Shown: positions 32,643-44,775 of the stretch, piece by piece
Layout of the letters: each line of letters begins with the position of its first letter
Position numbering within the stretch: the stretch's first letter is position 1
Source of the DNA: Aquarana catesbeiana
Lineage: Eukaryota > Chordata > Amphibia > Anura > Ranidae
Reading direction: 5' to 3'
DNA: 64,000 bases
Assembly: GCF_042186555.1 (NCBI RefSeq)
Contig: NC_133327.1
Span: 54,062,408-54,126,407 of the forward strand
Translations under genes and position numbers: made by a program
The notes under the pieces: generated by a model
Databases searched by the model: none
Told to the model about the DNA's origin: nothing
Seen by the model: only the letters and a program-made list of their open reading frames with translations

Positions 32643-32958
32643 AGCGATTGTATACCCATTTTTTTAATTTTTACCTACAGGTAAGCCTGATAAGGCTTAC
32701 CTGTAGGTAAAATTAATATCTTCTAAACCTGTATGGTTTAGGAGATATTTACTTTGCATGCAGCCGCTGACGTCAGCAGTGCAGGCACTGTGATCGCCCT
32801 GCTGAAGGTCCGGCAGACTCTGCCGGACCTTGCTGGGAAGAAGACTTCCGCACGCATGCACAATGGCGAGGGCAAAATTTCAGCTCCCTCGGCGTGGGCC
32901 GCTCATTATGCTTTTGCCTTACAGGTTTTTTTTTTTTTCCTGTGGGTATACAACCACT
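32643..32958 (+). mobile_element. TTAA-flanked MITE, complete
   Basis: 316 bp, ends AGCGATTGTATACCCA and TGTGGGTATACAACCACT, TTAA at 32639-32642 and 32959-32962. It contains the GGTAAGCCTGATAAGGCTTACC hairpin region and GCATGCAGCCGCTGACGTCA, as in the copy at 20747-21641. It shares its left TTAA with the preceding transposon. Confidence 0.85.
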
Positions 32959-32962
32959 TTAA

Positions 32963-33797
32963 GCACAACATTGTGCTAAGTTTATGGAAAGGACTAAAGG
33001 AGATAAAACCCTTGCCAGTATTGCAGCAGAAAACATATAGAGTTCAGTGATGGAGGCATGTGGTCCAGGCATTATGCAATGTAAGGATTGGGGGCAGGAA
33101 CAGATAAATCCATATGTTTATTTTTCTCATTTGCAATCAAGAGGAAAAAAAAAATTAAGATTCCTTAATATGTACAACTGACACATGCAGTACTTGCTGC
33201 CTGCCTGGCTTCCTTCACGTGTCTCCACTGCACTTTTTCCTTCATAGGGTCTCCTCACAGTGGAGAGCTCCTCCCCCTTCACTCTACTAGCTCGTGCCTG
33301 TCAGCTGACTTTCTTCGCCTCCCGACATGGCATTGGTCTCTCTGCTGTGCAGAAACGGCAGACAAAACTAGAAGGCGGAACACAGCACTTCATTGATTGG
33401 GGCAGGCTCCCTACATATGTATGGGTTGCCAACCCCCCGATTGCTACCCTAGTTCTCGGGGTTGTAAACGGTAGAGGAAAGCTGCTCTAGAGCTTAGTAA
33501 AAGAGGGGAAGCTCTGCTGGATTATATCATCCAATAATGTGCATTGAAAATTGCTATTTTCTTTATGTGGTTTGCATATGTTTGGCTCGTTACAAAGCAA
33601 AGCTTCACCATCTTCTCCAAATTCTGGAGCAACTGCACTTTCAAAGTGAAGTTTCTCTGCCTTTAGTCAAGCCACCTTAATTGTAGTAAATTACACAAGG
33701 GAAAAGAAGGGAAAAAAACAATTATGTATTTCAGCCTATGGGAGTACAATTTCCAACATGGATTGGCAGCACTAGTACAGGATGGGAGACACACAAA
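32963..33797. other. No gene; part is a decayed MITE
   Basis: 33480-33690 (AGCTTAGTAAAAGAGGGGAA, CTGCACTTTCAAAGTGAAG) is a decayed relative of the element at 33798-34026. The rest (33000-33480) shows no repeat or supported frame. Confidence 0.45.
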
Positions 33798-34026
33798 GGG
33801 GGTTATTTACTAAAGGCAAATCCATTTTGCACTACAAGTGCACTTGGAAGTGCAGTCACTGTAGATCTGGCTGGTAGATCTGAAATGAGGGGAAACTCTG
33901 CTGATTTTATCATCCAATCATGTGCAAGCTAAAATGCTGTTTTTTATTTTCCTTGCATGTCCCCCTCAGATCTACAGTGAGTGCACTTGTAGTGCAAAGT
34001 GGATTTGTCTTTAGTAAATAACCCCC
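33798..34026. mobile_element. Palindromic MITE (GGGGTTATTTACTAAAG ends)
   Basis: The left arm GGGGGTTATTTACTAAAGGC continuing into AAATCCATTTTGCACTACAA pairs with the right arm ending TTTAGTAAATAACCCCC. Arms are about 45 bp. The middle (TCTGCTGATTTTATCATCCA) has no coding capacity. Confidence 0.8.
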
Positions 34027-34181
34027 AAAGTGTTTAGTTCTCAAATACAGACAGAGCCACATCTTCTACCTGCTGTGCTCTATCCAGTTTTGCTACTCAC
34101 AGTTCAAGATTCTTCCATTCAGACAGTGGTGTCTCCAGCTTTCATATTTAGGGGGGGCACAACTATAAAACATACATACAT

Positions 34182-34935
34182 ACAAAGTGTGGCGTGCATT
34201 TGTATTCAGCCCCCTTTAGCCTAGGTTCACACTGACTGCAGGTTAGAAATCAGCTGAACTCGCACAATGTCATACCCGCATGTCAATCCGACTTCTGGAG
34301 CGATTTCAGAGACATATGTGGGGGTTCCTGCACAGATGTCTATACAAAATTGCCCTCCGAAGTCACCAAAAGTAGTACAGAAGCTACCGATTTGACAGTC
34401 AGACCGCATGCCAAATTGGACCGATGTGAACCTAGGCAAACTCTGATACCCCTAACTAAAATCTAGAGGAGCCAATTGCCTTCAGAAGTCACCCAATTAG
34501 TAAATAGATCCCACCAGTGTGTAATTTACTCTCTGTATAAATAAGGCTGTTCTGTGAAGCTCTCAGAGGTTTGTTAGAGAACCTTAGTGAACAAACCGTA
34601 TCATGAAGGCCAAAGAACACACCAGACAGGTCAGGGATAAAGTTGTGGAGAAGTTTAAAGCAGAGTTAAGTTATAAAAAAAAAATACATCTCATGGAGCA
34701 CTGTTCAATCCATCATCTGAAAATGGAAAGAGTATGGCACAACTGCAAACCTACCAAGACATGGCCGTCCACCTAAACTGACGGTCCGGGTAAGGAGAGC
34801 ATTAATCAGAGAAGCAGCCAAGAGGCTCATGGTAACTCTGGAGGAGCTGCAGAGATCCACAGCTTAGTTGGGAGAATCTGTCCACAGGACAACTATTAAT
34901 CGTGCACTCCACAAATCTGGCCTCTATGGAAGAGT
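34182..34935 (+). mobile_element. Tc1/mariner element, second copy, truncated
   Basis: It starts with AAAGTGTGGCGTGCATTTGT, the same terminal repeat as the element at 17020. It is interrupted at 34219-34437 by another element. Transposase starts at ATG 34602 (MKAKEHTRQVRDKVVEKFKA), loses frame around 34680, and is cut off near 34935 by a GGAGCCAGGTGGA minisatellite. Related to, but distinct from, the 17-kb copy. Confidence 0.8.
34219..34437. mobile_element. MITE nested in Tc1 (CCTAGGTTCACAC ends)
   Basis: Ends GCCTAGGTTCACACT and GATGTGAACCTAGGC are inverted. Comparison with the 17-kb Tc1 (CCCCTTTACACCGATACCCC) shows where it entered. No clear target duplication. Non-coding. Confidence 0.75.
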
Positions 34936-35165
34936 GGACAGAGGAGAGGGGGGAGGCCACCAGGTGAAGGGGAGAATGGAGCCAGGTGGGTAGAGGAGGG
35001 TAGGTGAGGACTGAGGCAAGTGGACAGAGGAGATGGGAGGGATGCAGCCAGGTGGAGGGGCAGACTGAGCCAGGTGAATAGAGCAGAGGAGGGGAGGACT
35101 GAGCCAGGTGGACGCAGCCACGTGGAGGGGGAGAAGGGACAGAATGGAGCAGCCAGGTTGGAGAT
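34936..35165 (+). repeat. GGAGCCAGGTGGA-type minisatellite
   Basis: Irregular repeats of GAGCCAGGTGGACAGAGGAG with variants; about eight units. It lies between a broken Tc1 and a hAT-like element. Confidence 0.7.
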
Positions 35166-35509
35166 GTGAACCTTCCAATATTCATACTTTTAAGTCAGAA
35201 ACAACAAAAATCACACCCCCTTGAGCAGGGCCGATCCTAGGGTCACAGACGCCTGGGTGCAGAAATATTTCTGGTGCCCTCACGTGGGCGTGGTCATCTT
35301 ACCAAACTCCTCCCCTTTACAAATGTTTCTATGGCAACGACTCAAACACAGAGATGTTCCCCTAAGAACTCTTCGTTACCCTGGGATCCTCCCATGATCT
35401 TTTAACAATAAAGAAAATACAGGAAGCGCTTACACTAATGAGACATGGAGCGGAGTCTCTCTGATGCACACAGAGAGGGCTTCTGTTAGAGAATCTGTTA
35501 GAAAGAGCC

Positions 35510-37560
35510 CCTAGACATAGTACAGGAGATGGTCAGAGACTGCAGACATAATACAGAAGATGGTCAGAGACTGCATACATGGTACAGGAGATGGTCAGAG
35601 ACTGGAGATATTATACAGGAGATGGTCAGAGACTGCAGACATAGTACAGGAGATGGTCAGAGACTGCAGACATAATACAGGAGATGGTCAGAAACTGCAG
35701 ACATAATACAGGAGATGGTCAGAGACTGCAGACATGATACAAGAGATGGTCAGAGACTGCAGACATACTACAGGAGATGGTCAGAGACTGCAGACATAAT
35801 ACAAGAGATGGTCAGAGACTGCAGACATGATACAAGAGATGGTCACAGACTGCAGACATAGTACAGGAGATGGTCAGAGACTGCAGACATAATACAGGAG
35901 ATTGTCAGAGACTGCAGAAATAATACAGGAGATGGTCAGAGACTGCAGACATGATACAAGAGATGGTCAGAGATTGCAGACATACTACAAGAGATGGTCA
36001 GAGACTGCAGACATACTACAGAAGATGGTCAGAGACTGCAGACATAATACAGGAGATGGTCAGAGACTGCAGACATGATACAAGAGATGGTCAGAGACTG
36101 CAGACATAGTACAGGAGATGGTCAGAGACTGCAGACATAGTAGAGGAGATGGTCAGAGACTGCAGACATAGTACAGGAGATGGTCAGAGACTGGAGATAT
36201 AATATAGGAGACGGTCAGAGACTGCAGACATGCTACAGGAGACGGTCAGAGACTGCAGACATACTACAGGAGACGGCCAGAGACTGTAGACATACTACAG
36301 AAGATGGTCAGAGACTGCAGATATGATACAAGAGATGGTCAGAGATTGCAGACATACTACAGGAGATGGTCAGAGACTGCAGGGATGTTACAAGAGATGG
36401 TCAGAGACTGCAGACATGTTACAAGAGATGGTCGGAGACTGCAGAGATGTAACAAGAGATGGTCGGAGACTGCAGACATACTACAGGAGATGGTCAGAGA
36501 CTGCAGACATAATACAGGAGATGGTCAGAGACTGCAGACATAATACAGGAGATGGTCAGAGACTGCAGACATGATACAAGAGATGGTCAGAGACTGCAAA
36601 CATACTACAGGAGATGGTCAGAGACTGCAGACATAATACAAGAGATGGTCAGAGACTGCAGACATAGTACAGGAGATGGTCAGGGACTGCAGACATAATA
36701 CAGGAGATGGTCAGAGACTGCAGAAATCATACAGGAGATGGTCAGAGACTGCAGACATGATACAAGAGATGGTCAGAGATTGCAGACATAGTACAGGAGA
36801 TGGTCAGAGACTGCAGACATTCTACAGAAGATGGTCAGAGACTGCAAACATAATACAAGAGATGGTCAGAGACTGCAGACATGATACAAGAGATGGCCAG
36901 AGACTGCAGACATAGTACAGGAGATGGTCAGAGACTGCAGACATAGTACAGGAGATGGTCAGAGACTGGAGATATAATATAGGAGACGGTCAGAGACTGC
37001 AGACATGCTACAGGAGACGGTCAGAGACTGCAGACATGCTACAGGAGATGGCCAGAGACTGTAGACATACTACAGAAGATGGTCAGAGACTGCAGATATG
37101 ATACAAGAGATGGTCAGAGACTTCAGACATACTACAGGAGATGGTCAGAGACTGCAGACTTGTTACAAGAGATGGTCAGAGAATGTGGACATATTACAGG
37201 AGATGGTCAGAGAATGCGGACATATTACAGGAGATCGTCAGAGACTGGAGATATAATACAGGAGATGGTCAGAAACTGCAGACATAGTACAGGAGATGAT
37301 CAGAGACTGGAGATATAATATAGGAGACGGTCAGAGACTGCAGACATGCTACAGGAGACGGTCAGAGACTGCAGACATACTACAGGAGACGGTCAGAGAC
37401 TGCAGACATATTACAGAAGATGGTCAGAGACTGCAGATATGATACAAGAGATGGTCAGAGACTGCAGACATGTTACAGGAGATGGTCAGAGACTGCAGAT
37501 ATGATACAAGAGATGGTCAGAGACTGCAGACATGTTACAGGAGATGGTCAGAGACTGCAG
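35510..37560 (+). repeat. Minisatellite, 31-bp unit
   Basis: Units ACAGGAGATGGTCAGAGACT + GCAGACATAAT, about 66 copies. A variant block beginning CTGGAGATATAATATAGGAG recurs at 36191, 36966 and 37307. The offsets of 775 and 341 bp are exactly 25 and 11 units, showing segmental duplication within the array. Confidence 0.95.
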
Positions 37561-37959
37561 TTCCCATGGACGTTAGTAAATAATGGCCGATCGGCCTTCT
37601 CACCTGATCCAGCGATACAGCAACAACGGTTCCTCTGATCAGGAGTCAGCTCACTCTGAATTGCCCATGGTGTCTCCGCTGGGTAGAGCACAGATCTATA
37701 TTCTGGCAATGACTCCATTCCTTTCTCCACCAGGGATGGCGCCAGGCTGTGTGGCTTTCCCTCATGTGGCGCAGGGCAGCGGGGTTCTCTCCCTGGTGGT
37801 GTTCCCTGAGCACTGTCCTCTCCCTCTGGAGTCCTGGGTGTACTTCCCTGAAAGCTTTCCTGGGCTCCTTGCTCTCTCTCTCCCATTCAGCTGAGCATGC
37901 TGTGTGGGCTGCAGTTTCTGTGTTACAGTGGGGCTGCCAGTCCTTGGGACTACATGTCC

Positions 37960-38995
37960 CAAAACCCCCCCAGGACAAATCAAGCCCCCTACATTAGTAC
38001 AGACCCCCCCAGGACAAACCACCCCCCCTACATTAGTACAGACCCCCCCAGGACAAATCACCCCCCTACATTAGTACAGACCCCCCCAGGCAAATCACCC
38101 CCCCACATTAGTACAGACCCCCTGGACAAATCACCCCCCTACATTAGTATAGACCCCCCAGGACAAATCACCCCCCCTGCATTAGTATAAACCCTTCCAG
38201 GACAAACCACCTCCTCTACATTAGTACAGACCCCCCCAGGACAAATCACCCCCCTACATTAGTATAGACCCCCCAGGACAAACCACCCCCCCTACATTAG
38301 TACAGACTCCCCAGGACAAACCACATCCTCTACATTAGCACAGACCCCCCCAGGACAAATCACCCCCCCTACATTAGTATAGACCCCGCAGGACAAACCC
38401 CCCCCACATTAGTACAGACCCCCCCAGGACAAACCACCTCCTCTACATTAGCACAGACCCCCCGGACAAATCACCCCCCCACATTAGTACAGACCCCCCC
38501 AGGACAAAACACCCCCCTACATTAGTATAGACCCCCCAGGACAAATCACCCCCCCACATTAGTATAGACCCCCCAGGACAAATCACCCCCCTACATTAGT
38601 ATAGACCCCCCAGGACAAACCACCCCCCTACATTAGTACAGACCCCCAGGACAAATCACCACCCCCCTACATTAGTACAGACCCCCCAGGACAAATCACC
38701 CCCCCACATTAGTATAGACCCCCCCAGGACAAACCACCCCCCCTACATTAGTACAGACCCCCCCAGGACAAATCACCCCCCCTACATTAGTACAGACCCC
38801 CAGGACAAATCACCACCCCCTACATTAGTACAGACCCCCCCAGGACAAACCACCCCCCCTACATTAGTACAGACCCCCCAGGACAAACCACCCGCCCACA
38901 TTAGTACAGACCCCCCAGGGCAAATCACCCCCCCACATTAGTATAGACCCCCCAGGACAAATCACCCCCCTACATTAGTACAGACCCCCCCTCCA
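37960..38995 (+). repeat. C-rich minisatellite, about 37-bp unit
   Basis: Units ACATTAGTACAGACCCCCCC plus AGGACAAATCACCCCCC, about 28 copies with variation mostly in C-run length. Strong C/G strand asymmetry. Confidence 0.95.
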
Positions 38996-39430
38996 TTAGG
39001 CTAATTAAAAACACCCGGGCGGGAGCTGAAGAGGAGAGGACGGTGTGCAGTCGCGCCACCCGGGTGGAGAAAAGAGCTCAGGCTTGGGCAGCAGGCGGGA
39101 CTCAGAGTCACACACAGGAGAAGTGGAACACATCGGGCTCGGGCCGCCCCCATGACATCACTGCGCGGCCGCGACTGGTCTCTCTCTGAACACAGAGACA
39201 GCCGCTTCAGTCTCCGGCTGTCTTGCTCTCCTCCTCTGACAGGAGGAGGGAGGGGGGATGGTGCGCACAGCGGCGGCAGTGGCGGTGACCAGCAGAGAGA
39301 GCTACATACGGACAAGGAGAGGAGAAGAGAAGGGAGCACTCTGTCGCTTCAGCGGACAGCGCCCCCACCTCTGTGGCGCCTGGGTGCACTGCACCCCATG
39401 CACCCCGGCCAGGATTGGCTCTACCTTGAG

Positions 39431-40200
39431 AGCAGGCCTTTTTACTTTAAGACCAGGTTTCTCAACTCCAATTCTCAAGAACGCACAACAGGTCATGTTT
39501 TCAGGATTTCCCTCAGATAAAATGGCTGTTGTAATTACTAAGGCAGTGAAACTGATCAGATCACCTGTGTAAAATGTGCAAACGAGGGGGGGGGGGTTAG
39601 GATTTGGGACTTTAAATGAGGCATACATATGGTAATAGGGGCCTCCATCCCTGAATCAATGAAATTTAAAAGTGGAATTGGGACTTTATATGAGGCAGGT
39701 GGCGAATAGAAAAATTAATACATTATAACATTAAACATTATATTACAATCCAGCACGTGTACAGTTTATCTCAGCGTAACTTTTTGTAATGTTATATTTT
39801 GTCCCAATAAATTGTCCCCACAAAAGTGGATTCAGCCCCGGTTCACACTGCTGCGTCTTCTCATGCGACAAAGTCGCATGTCAAGTCATGCCACATTAAC
39901 GGCATTGGAACCATTCTAATCAGTGTGACTCAAGTCACTCCGACTTAGAAAAAGTTTCCTGCACTATTTTGGGACGATTTCAACATGACTTGCATTGACT
40001 TCTGTTACAGAAGTCGTATTCAAGCCACGATGAATTCACGCAGGGATGTCAGCTTCAAAGTCATAGTAAAGTCAAAGTCATATGGGGTATAGTCATACTT
40101 GGGGATGGGAGAAAACATTGAAGTGTATTCTGAATATCTTTTTCAGAAAATGTTTTTTGGTCTTGTTGTTAATGTTTTAAAGGATAAGTTCACTTTTCGT
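39431..40200. mobile_element. Dispersed repeat fragments
   Basis: 39445-39570 (TCAACTCCAATTCTCAAGAA, GTCATGTTTTCAGGATTTCC) is, from memory, a widely dispersed amphibian repeat. 39836 starts GCCCCGGTTCACACTGCTGC with tandem GTCGCATGTCAAGTC-type pieces, the end of a MITE whose other end is missing. Confidence 0.45.
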
Positions 40201-41570
40201 AACATGTTACGAACGGACTGCCCCACGCACCCCCCCGCTCCTTGATCTGACAGCTAGCGGGGTTCTTCTCCCTACCCGCTAGCTGTCACAATTTAACCCC
40301 TTCAGATCTGCGCTATAGCCGAATGACTGCTACAGCGCAGACCTACTTTGCTGGGAGGGCGTCAATAGAAGTTCTTTTTGAAGTGTTTTAGGATGTTCAA
40401 TCTCTAGGAAACAAATTTCTGTAGGAAAACTTCTTATCCAGGTGCTGGCTCTTTAGTAGTGCCTTATCTGCATGCTCTGATACTGCTTGCACTCACCGGA
40501 ATTTCTTCCCCCTGCAGGGGTGCAGGCAGTCACAGTATCTGCCACTGTGTAGCAATCATAGATGTCTCTGAACTTTACTCTACGTGTTGTTTTGATGTGT
40601 TCCATATGAAAGAAAGGAAGGATGCCCATAGCGTAAAACCGTATAGGAACCTTTATTGAAGCTTAATAAAATGTTGTACTCACATTTTCAATGATAATAA
40701 CGAGCATGAGAAAGATATCAAAGACAACTTTGCTAGAGGTGCTGCAAGATGTCCGTGAACCCGCCCTACGCGCGTTTCATCATCAGACTTCTACTGGGGC
40801 GTTCATCTTGCTACACATCCTCAGTTTAAATAGTGTGCCATGTAATAGGTGCAGTTGCGTGCTATTGTTCAGCGGCCATTTTTGTAAAGATTTTGAGGAC
40901 GGAGCCTAGTGGGTTTGTCTATTAAACTGTTTTAGCGGCCATTTGTTTGAAGGTATTGGGGACCGAAGCCTAAGTAGCGCGCCTGCGCATTCATGTTAGT
41001 AAGGGAAGGTGAAGTCCGAGCTGTCAGCAAAGGACGTCACCCGTCAGCGCTCGGCCGCACTCCCTCCTCTCCCACTTACTGCTGCAATCTAAGCCAGCAT
41101 CCGAATCGGGGGCATACCCAAAGCGCTGCTAGTTGGTTTTTTGAAAGGATTTTTGTGTATGCACATACTGGCCACACTTTTAAACTGTGGTATACCGGTT
41201 CAACACGTAAATTACAAAATTTATATACAATTTAAAATTACAGGTTACAGATAATGACAAAAAAGTTTTTAAAAATAAATGAAATAAAATACAAATGGGG
41301 TGTTTTTATATTTTCTGATACAAGAGGTATCCTTGTACCACAATTCCATCAGTGTTTATTTATGTGTGTTAAGACTGGTATTTGTATATTATGCTAGTAT
41401 AAAAACTTTGATTTTGGAGGAGGACCAATGGTGTGTACCCTGTAGCTAAATTCAGTGATCGGGGTCGCCATTGAGTGTAGTAGAAAAGTTTTTTATTGTA
41501 GTAGAAAACATTTTATATGTTGTAGTAGCAGAAATTAATTTATGGTGGGGGGACCTTCATATCCAATCTA
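40201..41570. other. No gene; MITE and repeat remnants
   Basis: 40215-40330 contains an inverted pair GACAGCTAGCGGGG / CCCGCTAGCTGTC. 40755-40790 holds CCGCCCTACGCGCGTTTCAT followed by CATCAG, a motif also met near 22550. Beyond 40810 no repeat or supported frame was seen. Confidence 0.4.
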
Positions 41571-41572
41571 AT

Positions 41573-41594
41573 ATATATATATATATATATATAT
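41573..41594. repeat. (AT)n microsatellite
   Basis: Uninterrupted AT dinucleotides. Confidence 0.9.
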
Positions 41595-41619
41595 TCCTGA
41601 GTGGTCTTTATCTTGATTT

Positions 41620-41878
41620 CTCTGACGGAATTCCGTTTAAGCGGTCTTGCCTACACATGGTCAAACTAAAGTCCAACCAAAGTCCGACCATCCAGAACGC
41701 GGTGACGTACAGCACGTAGGCCGGGACTAGAAAAAGTATGTTCAAAAGCCAGTAGCCAATAGCTTCCGTCTCTTACTTGCTTCAGAGCATGCGTCGTTTT
41801 AGGTCCGTCGGAACAGCATACAGACGGATACAGACGAGCGGTTTTCCCAATAGGAATAGGTTCCGGCAGAAAGATTTA
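41620..41878. mobile_element. Harbinger-like element fragment, inverted
   Basis: CGGTGACGTACAGCACGTAG, GCCAGTAGCCAATAGCTTCC and GCATGCGTCGTTTTAGGTCC are the inverse counterparts of 42070-42290 in the next element. The two form inverted arms of about 200 bp. Confidence 0.6.
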
Positions 41879-42485
41879 TGCCGCGTGCACACACGAGCGG
41901 AATGTCCGGCAGAAAAAGTCAGACGGAGTCGTTTCATCGGAAAATACGCTCGTGTGTAGGCCTCATCAGACCTTTTTTTCCAAAAATTCTAACGACCTAA
42001 AAATAGAACATGTTCTAAATCTTTCCGCCGGAACTCCGCCGGAGCCTAGTCCTATCAGGAAAACTGCTTGTCTGTATCCGTCTGTATGCTGTTCCGACAG
42101 ACCTAAAACGATGCATGCTCTGAAGCAAGTAAGAGATGGAAGCTATTGGCTACTGGCTTTTGAACGTCCTTTTTCTAGTCCTGTCGTACGTGCTGTACAT
42201 CACCGCGTTCTGGACGGTCGGACTTTGGTTGGAGTTTAGTTTGACCGTGTGTAGGCAAGACCGCTTGAATGGAATTCCGGTGGAGTTCCATGGGAGAAAC
42301 CTTTGGAGTTTAGTCCGACGGCAAAACCGGTCATGTGTAGGTGGCATTAGAACATGTTCTATTGCTAGGTTCGTCAGAATTTTTGCAAAGAAAGGTCCGC
42401 TGAGGCCTACACACGAGCGGATTATCCGATGAAACGACTCAATCGGACTTTTTCTGTCAGACATTCCGCTCGTGTGTACGCGGAA
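41879..42485. mobile_element. Harbinger-like MITE, variant copy G
   Basis: Ends TGCCGCGTGCACACACGAGC and complement, TTA at 41876-41878 and 42486-42488. 607 bp, palindromic, with the ACGAGCGGAAT terminal variant and the conserved CCAAT/ACGTAC core. Confidence 0.7.
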
Positions 42486-42488
42486 TTA

Positions 42489-43385
42489 GAAAATCGAGCG
42501 AAAAAAGTCTGGATCCTATCATTCTCAATTGAAATTCTAATGGTGCAAGACCAGTTTATCTTAGAGCCTAGAGCATACCCATTACAATATGTGCGATTTT
42601 TCCTCAACTGAAATGACATTCACAGATTTTTAATGAATGAATTAATTAATTTGACCCCACTAACCATTAAAAAATCGAACAAAGATTCAGAAAACAAACA
42701 TTTTCAAATGAAGGTAATTCAGTTTTTATATTTATTATAATACATTTTGCTAAAGTAATGGTTAAATTCACCTGTAGCCTTTTTTTGTATGCATTATATC
42801 CCCAGCACACCAGCTGAAATTTGAGAGAAGGGGTGATCGATACAACATCCTAACTGGGCAAGAAGCATCCATGACTGGGCTTATGCAAGAATCTGCCTAT
42901 GCAGTCTTCATTAAAACTGTGTGCACTTATGAAATATTGATATTTACATACCTTGACTGACTATGGCTTAAGTATTAGTGGTCACTTGAAATCATTTTTT
43001 TTCCCTGCACTCTCAAATGCCTGAGCTCATACACTGTCCTCCAACTTCTACATTCATCTTAACAATAGGACTCTGAATGTTGCCACCGTTAGGAAATAGT
43101 GTGCAAGGTGAGGCAGTTGACATGACAGCAATGATCAGACTTCATTTGACTTAACACCACCAACACTCAAGCTGTAGTATACGCCATAATCAAAATAAGT
43201 AAAAAGTGGTGTCAGGAGAAAGTTATAAGACTTTTAGAGAAAAAAAATGTATTCTGAGGAAATGGGGGTCTCAGACTTTCTCGTATAGCATGTGGGAAGC
43301 CTACAGAAGTGATCATTATTAAGAGCTGGAAATTAATATTTTCCTTTTTCACTGAAGTACGTCTTCCAGTCTTTGTCTTGTATGT
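42489..43385. other. No gene; may include the 3' flank of the CYP2 remnant
   Basis: AT-rich up to 42750. 43080-43180 is related to 30870-30960. The last 100 bp would be 3' untranslated sequence of the P450; no AATAAA is seen within about 100 bp of the stop. Confidence 0.4.
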
Positions 43386-43389
43386 CTAT

Positions 43390-43574
43390 TCATTTTTTTG
43401 TTCTTGGAATTGCTCTGTAGGTGAACCCCTGTTTATGGAAGGCACGTCGAAGCACCTCCAGGTTGAACGTGTCGGTGGAGTTTGCAGGCTGGAAGGAGAA
43501 TTTTTGGAGCAGAGCGGTGAAGAAAAGGAAGATCTCCATCTGGACCAAACCTTCCCCTGGGCAGATCCTCTTCC
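43390..43574 (-). pseudogene. CYP2-type terminal exon
   Basis: Intact frame of about 61 codons containing the haem-ligand cysteine (ICPGE) and the C-terminal helix L, MEIFLFFTALLQKF. Stop TGA at 43390-43392. Acceptor AG at 43575-43576 preceded by a pyrimidine-rich stretch. Confidence 0.88.
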
Positions 43575-43797
43575 CTGGAACAACCAGATAACAGTAGATA
43601 GAAGATATCACGTGGCCAGATAACAAGGCAGAAAAAAAAACACTATGATTTTTTTCTCTCTGTTTCTTACCTGTGGAGAAAGGGATCAGAGCTTCCTGTG
43701 AATGGAAGTTTCCATTTTCTCCTGATTAAAGTCATAGGGTGACTTCCAGTACTCTCGGTCTGATAGAGCAGAACAAAGGAAAGAAAATGCGGTGGTC

Positions 43798-44775
43798 CAG
43801 TGGTTGTGCGTCCATAAGAGCGCACGGGCGCCACCCTCTCTCTCTAGCCAGCTCCTCTATCGCCAATCGATAGATTCATGCATTGCATGAATCTATCCAT
43901 GGCCACCACTGCCACCCCCTATTCAGGCGCCCGGCCTCTCTTTGGGCACTGGACAACTGAATTACAGGTGTGTTTTTGAAGCACCCGATTAGAGCCATAG
44001 GCTCTAATAGGCGTTAAAAAAGGTAAACAGCGAGCGCCATGCTAGGTGCTCGCAGTTCACCCAGCTGTGTTAGAAAAGCAAATAACTATTCCCTTTCCTA
44101 ACACTGAACCGCCTCTCCGCCAATCAGGTGCTCGGGTCTGTTACCCGTCACCTGACTGGCTGAAACGACAGGCGCTGTGATTGGACACCTATCAGGCGTC
44201 CAATCATAGGAGAGGACGGAAGAAGACATCAAGGACATGGAGAAGCATGGAGGACACCGCTTGCCACCCAACGCCTTCACCCGCTGCCCCAAGAGACAGG
44301 ATAAGTGCCGGGCAGACGGCGGGTGGGCACAGTGGCAGCATTCGATGGGCACAGTGGCTGCATTCAATGGGCACAGTCGGAGCATTTGATGGCACAGTGG
44401 CTGCATTCAATGGCACACTGGCACCATTTGATGGCACAGTGGGAGCATTTGGTGGCACAGTGGCTGCATTCAATGGGCACAGTGGCAGCATTTGATGGGC
44501 ACAGTGGGAGCATTTGATGGCACAGTGGCAGCATTTGATAGGTACAGTGGCAGCGTTTGATGGGCACAGTGGCTGCGTTTGATGGCACAGTGGCTGTGTT
44601 TGATGGCACAGTGGCTGCGTTTGATGGCACAGTGGCTGTGTTTGATGGCACAGTGGCTGCGTTTGATGGCACAGTGGCTGCGTTTGATGGGCACAGTGAG
44701 GTTGCAATTGATGTTTTTTTTTTCAGAATTTTTCAGTTTGCGCCCCCAAAAGATTTTGAGCACCAGCCACCACTG
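43798..44775. mobile_element. hAT-like non-autonomous element in a P450 exon
   Basis: 978 bp. Ends CAGTGGTTGTGCGTCC and GAGCACCAGCCACCACTG are inverted repeats. The 8-bp target duplication CGGTGGTC is perfect (43790-43797 and 44776-44783), as expected for hAT. Contains the minisatellite 44330-44700 and the same right end as 29697-30729. No transposase frame. Confidence 0.92.
44330..44700 (+). repeat. Minisatellite inside the hAT-like element
   Basis: Units CACAGTGGCTGCATTTGATG plus GG or G, 21-23 bp, about 17 copies; same unit as at 29700-30660. Confidence 0.9.

Larger units (their letters stand above)
35226..39423. mobile_element. hAT-like non-autonomous element, 4.2 kb, with two minisatellites
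   Basis: The left end CAGGGCCGATCCTAGGGTCA and right end GGCCAGGATTGGCTCTA are imperfect inverted repeats. Further in, CGCCTGGGTGCAG (left) pairs with CTGTGGCGCCTGGGTGCACT-region sequence near 39390. CCTTGAG flanks both sides (35219-35225, 39424-39430), consistent with a hAT-type duplication. The interior is minisatellite at 35510-37560 and 37960-38995, with about 400 bp of other sequence in the middle and at the right. No transposase. Confidence 0.65.

Noticed and set aside
39152..39520. Open frame in the GC-rich right part of the 4.2-kb hAT-like element
   Set aside because: Spans the element border and lacks any domain.
40755..40795. Hammerhead ribozyme with CTGATGATGAAACGCG
   Set aside because: CUGAUGA and GAAAC are separated by one base, leaving no room for stem II.
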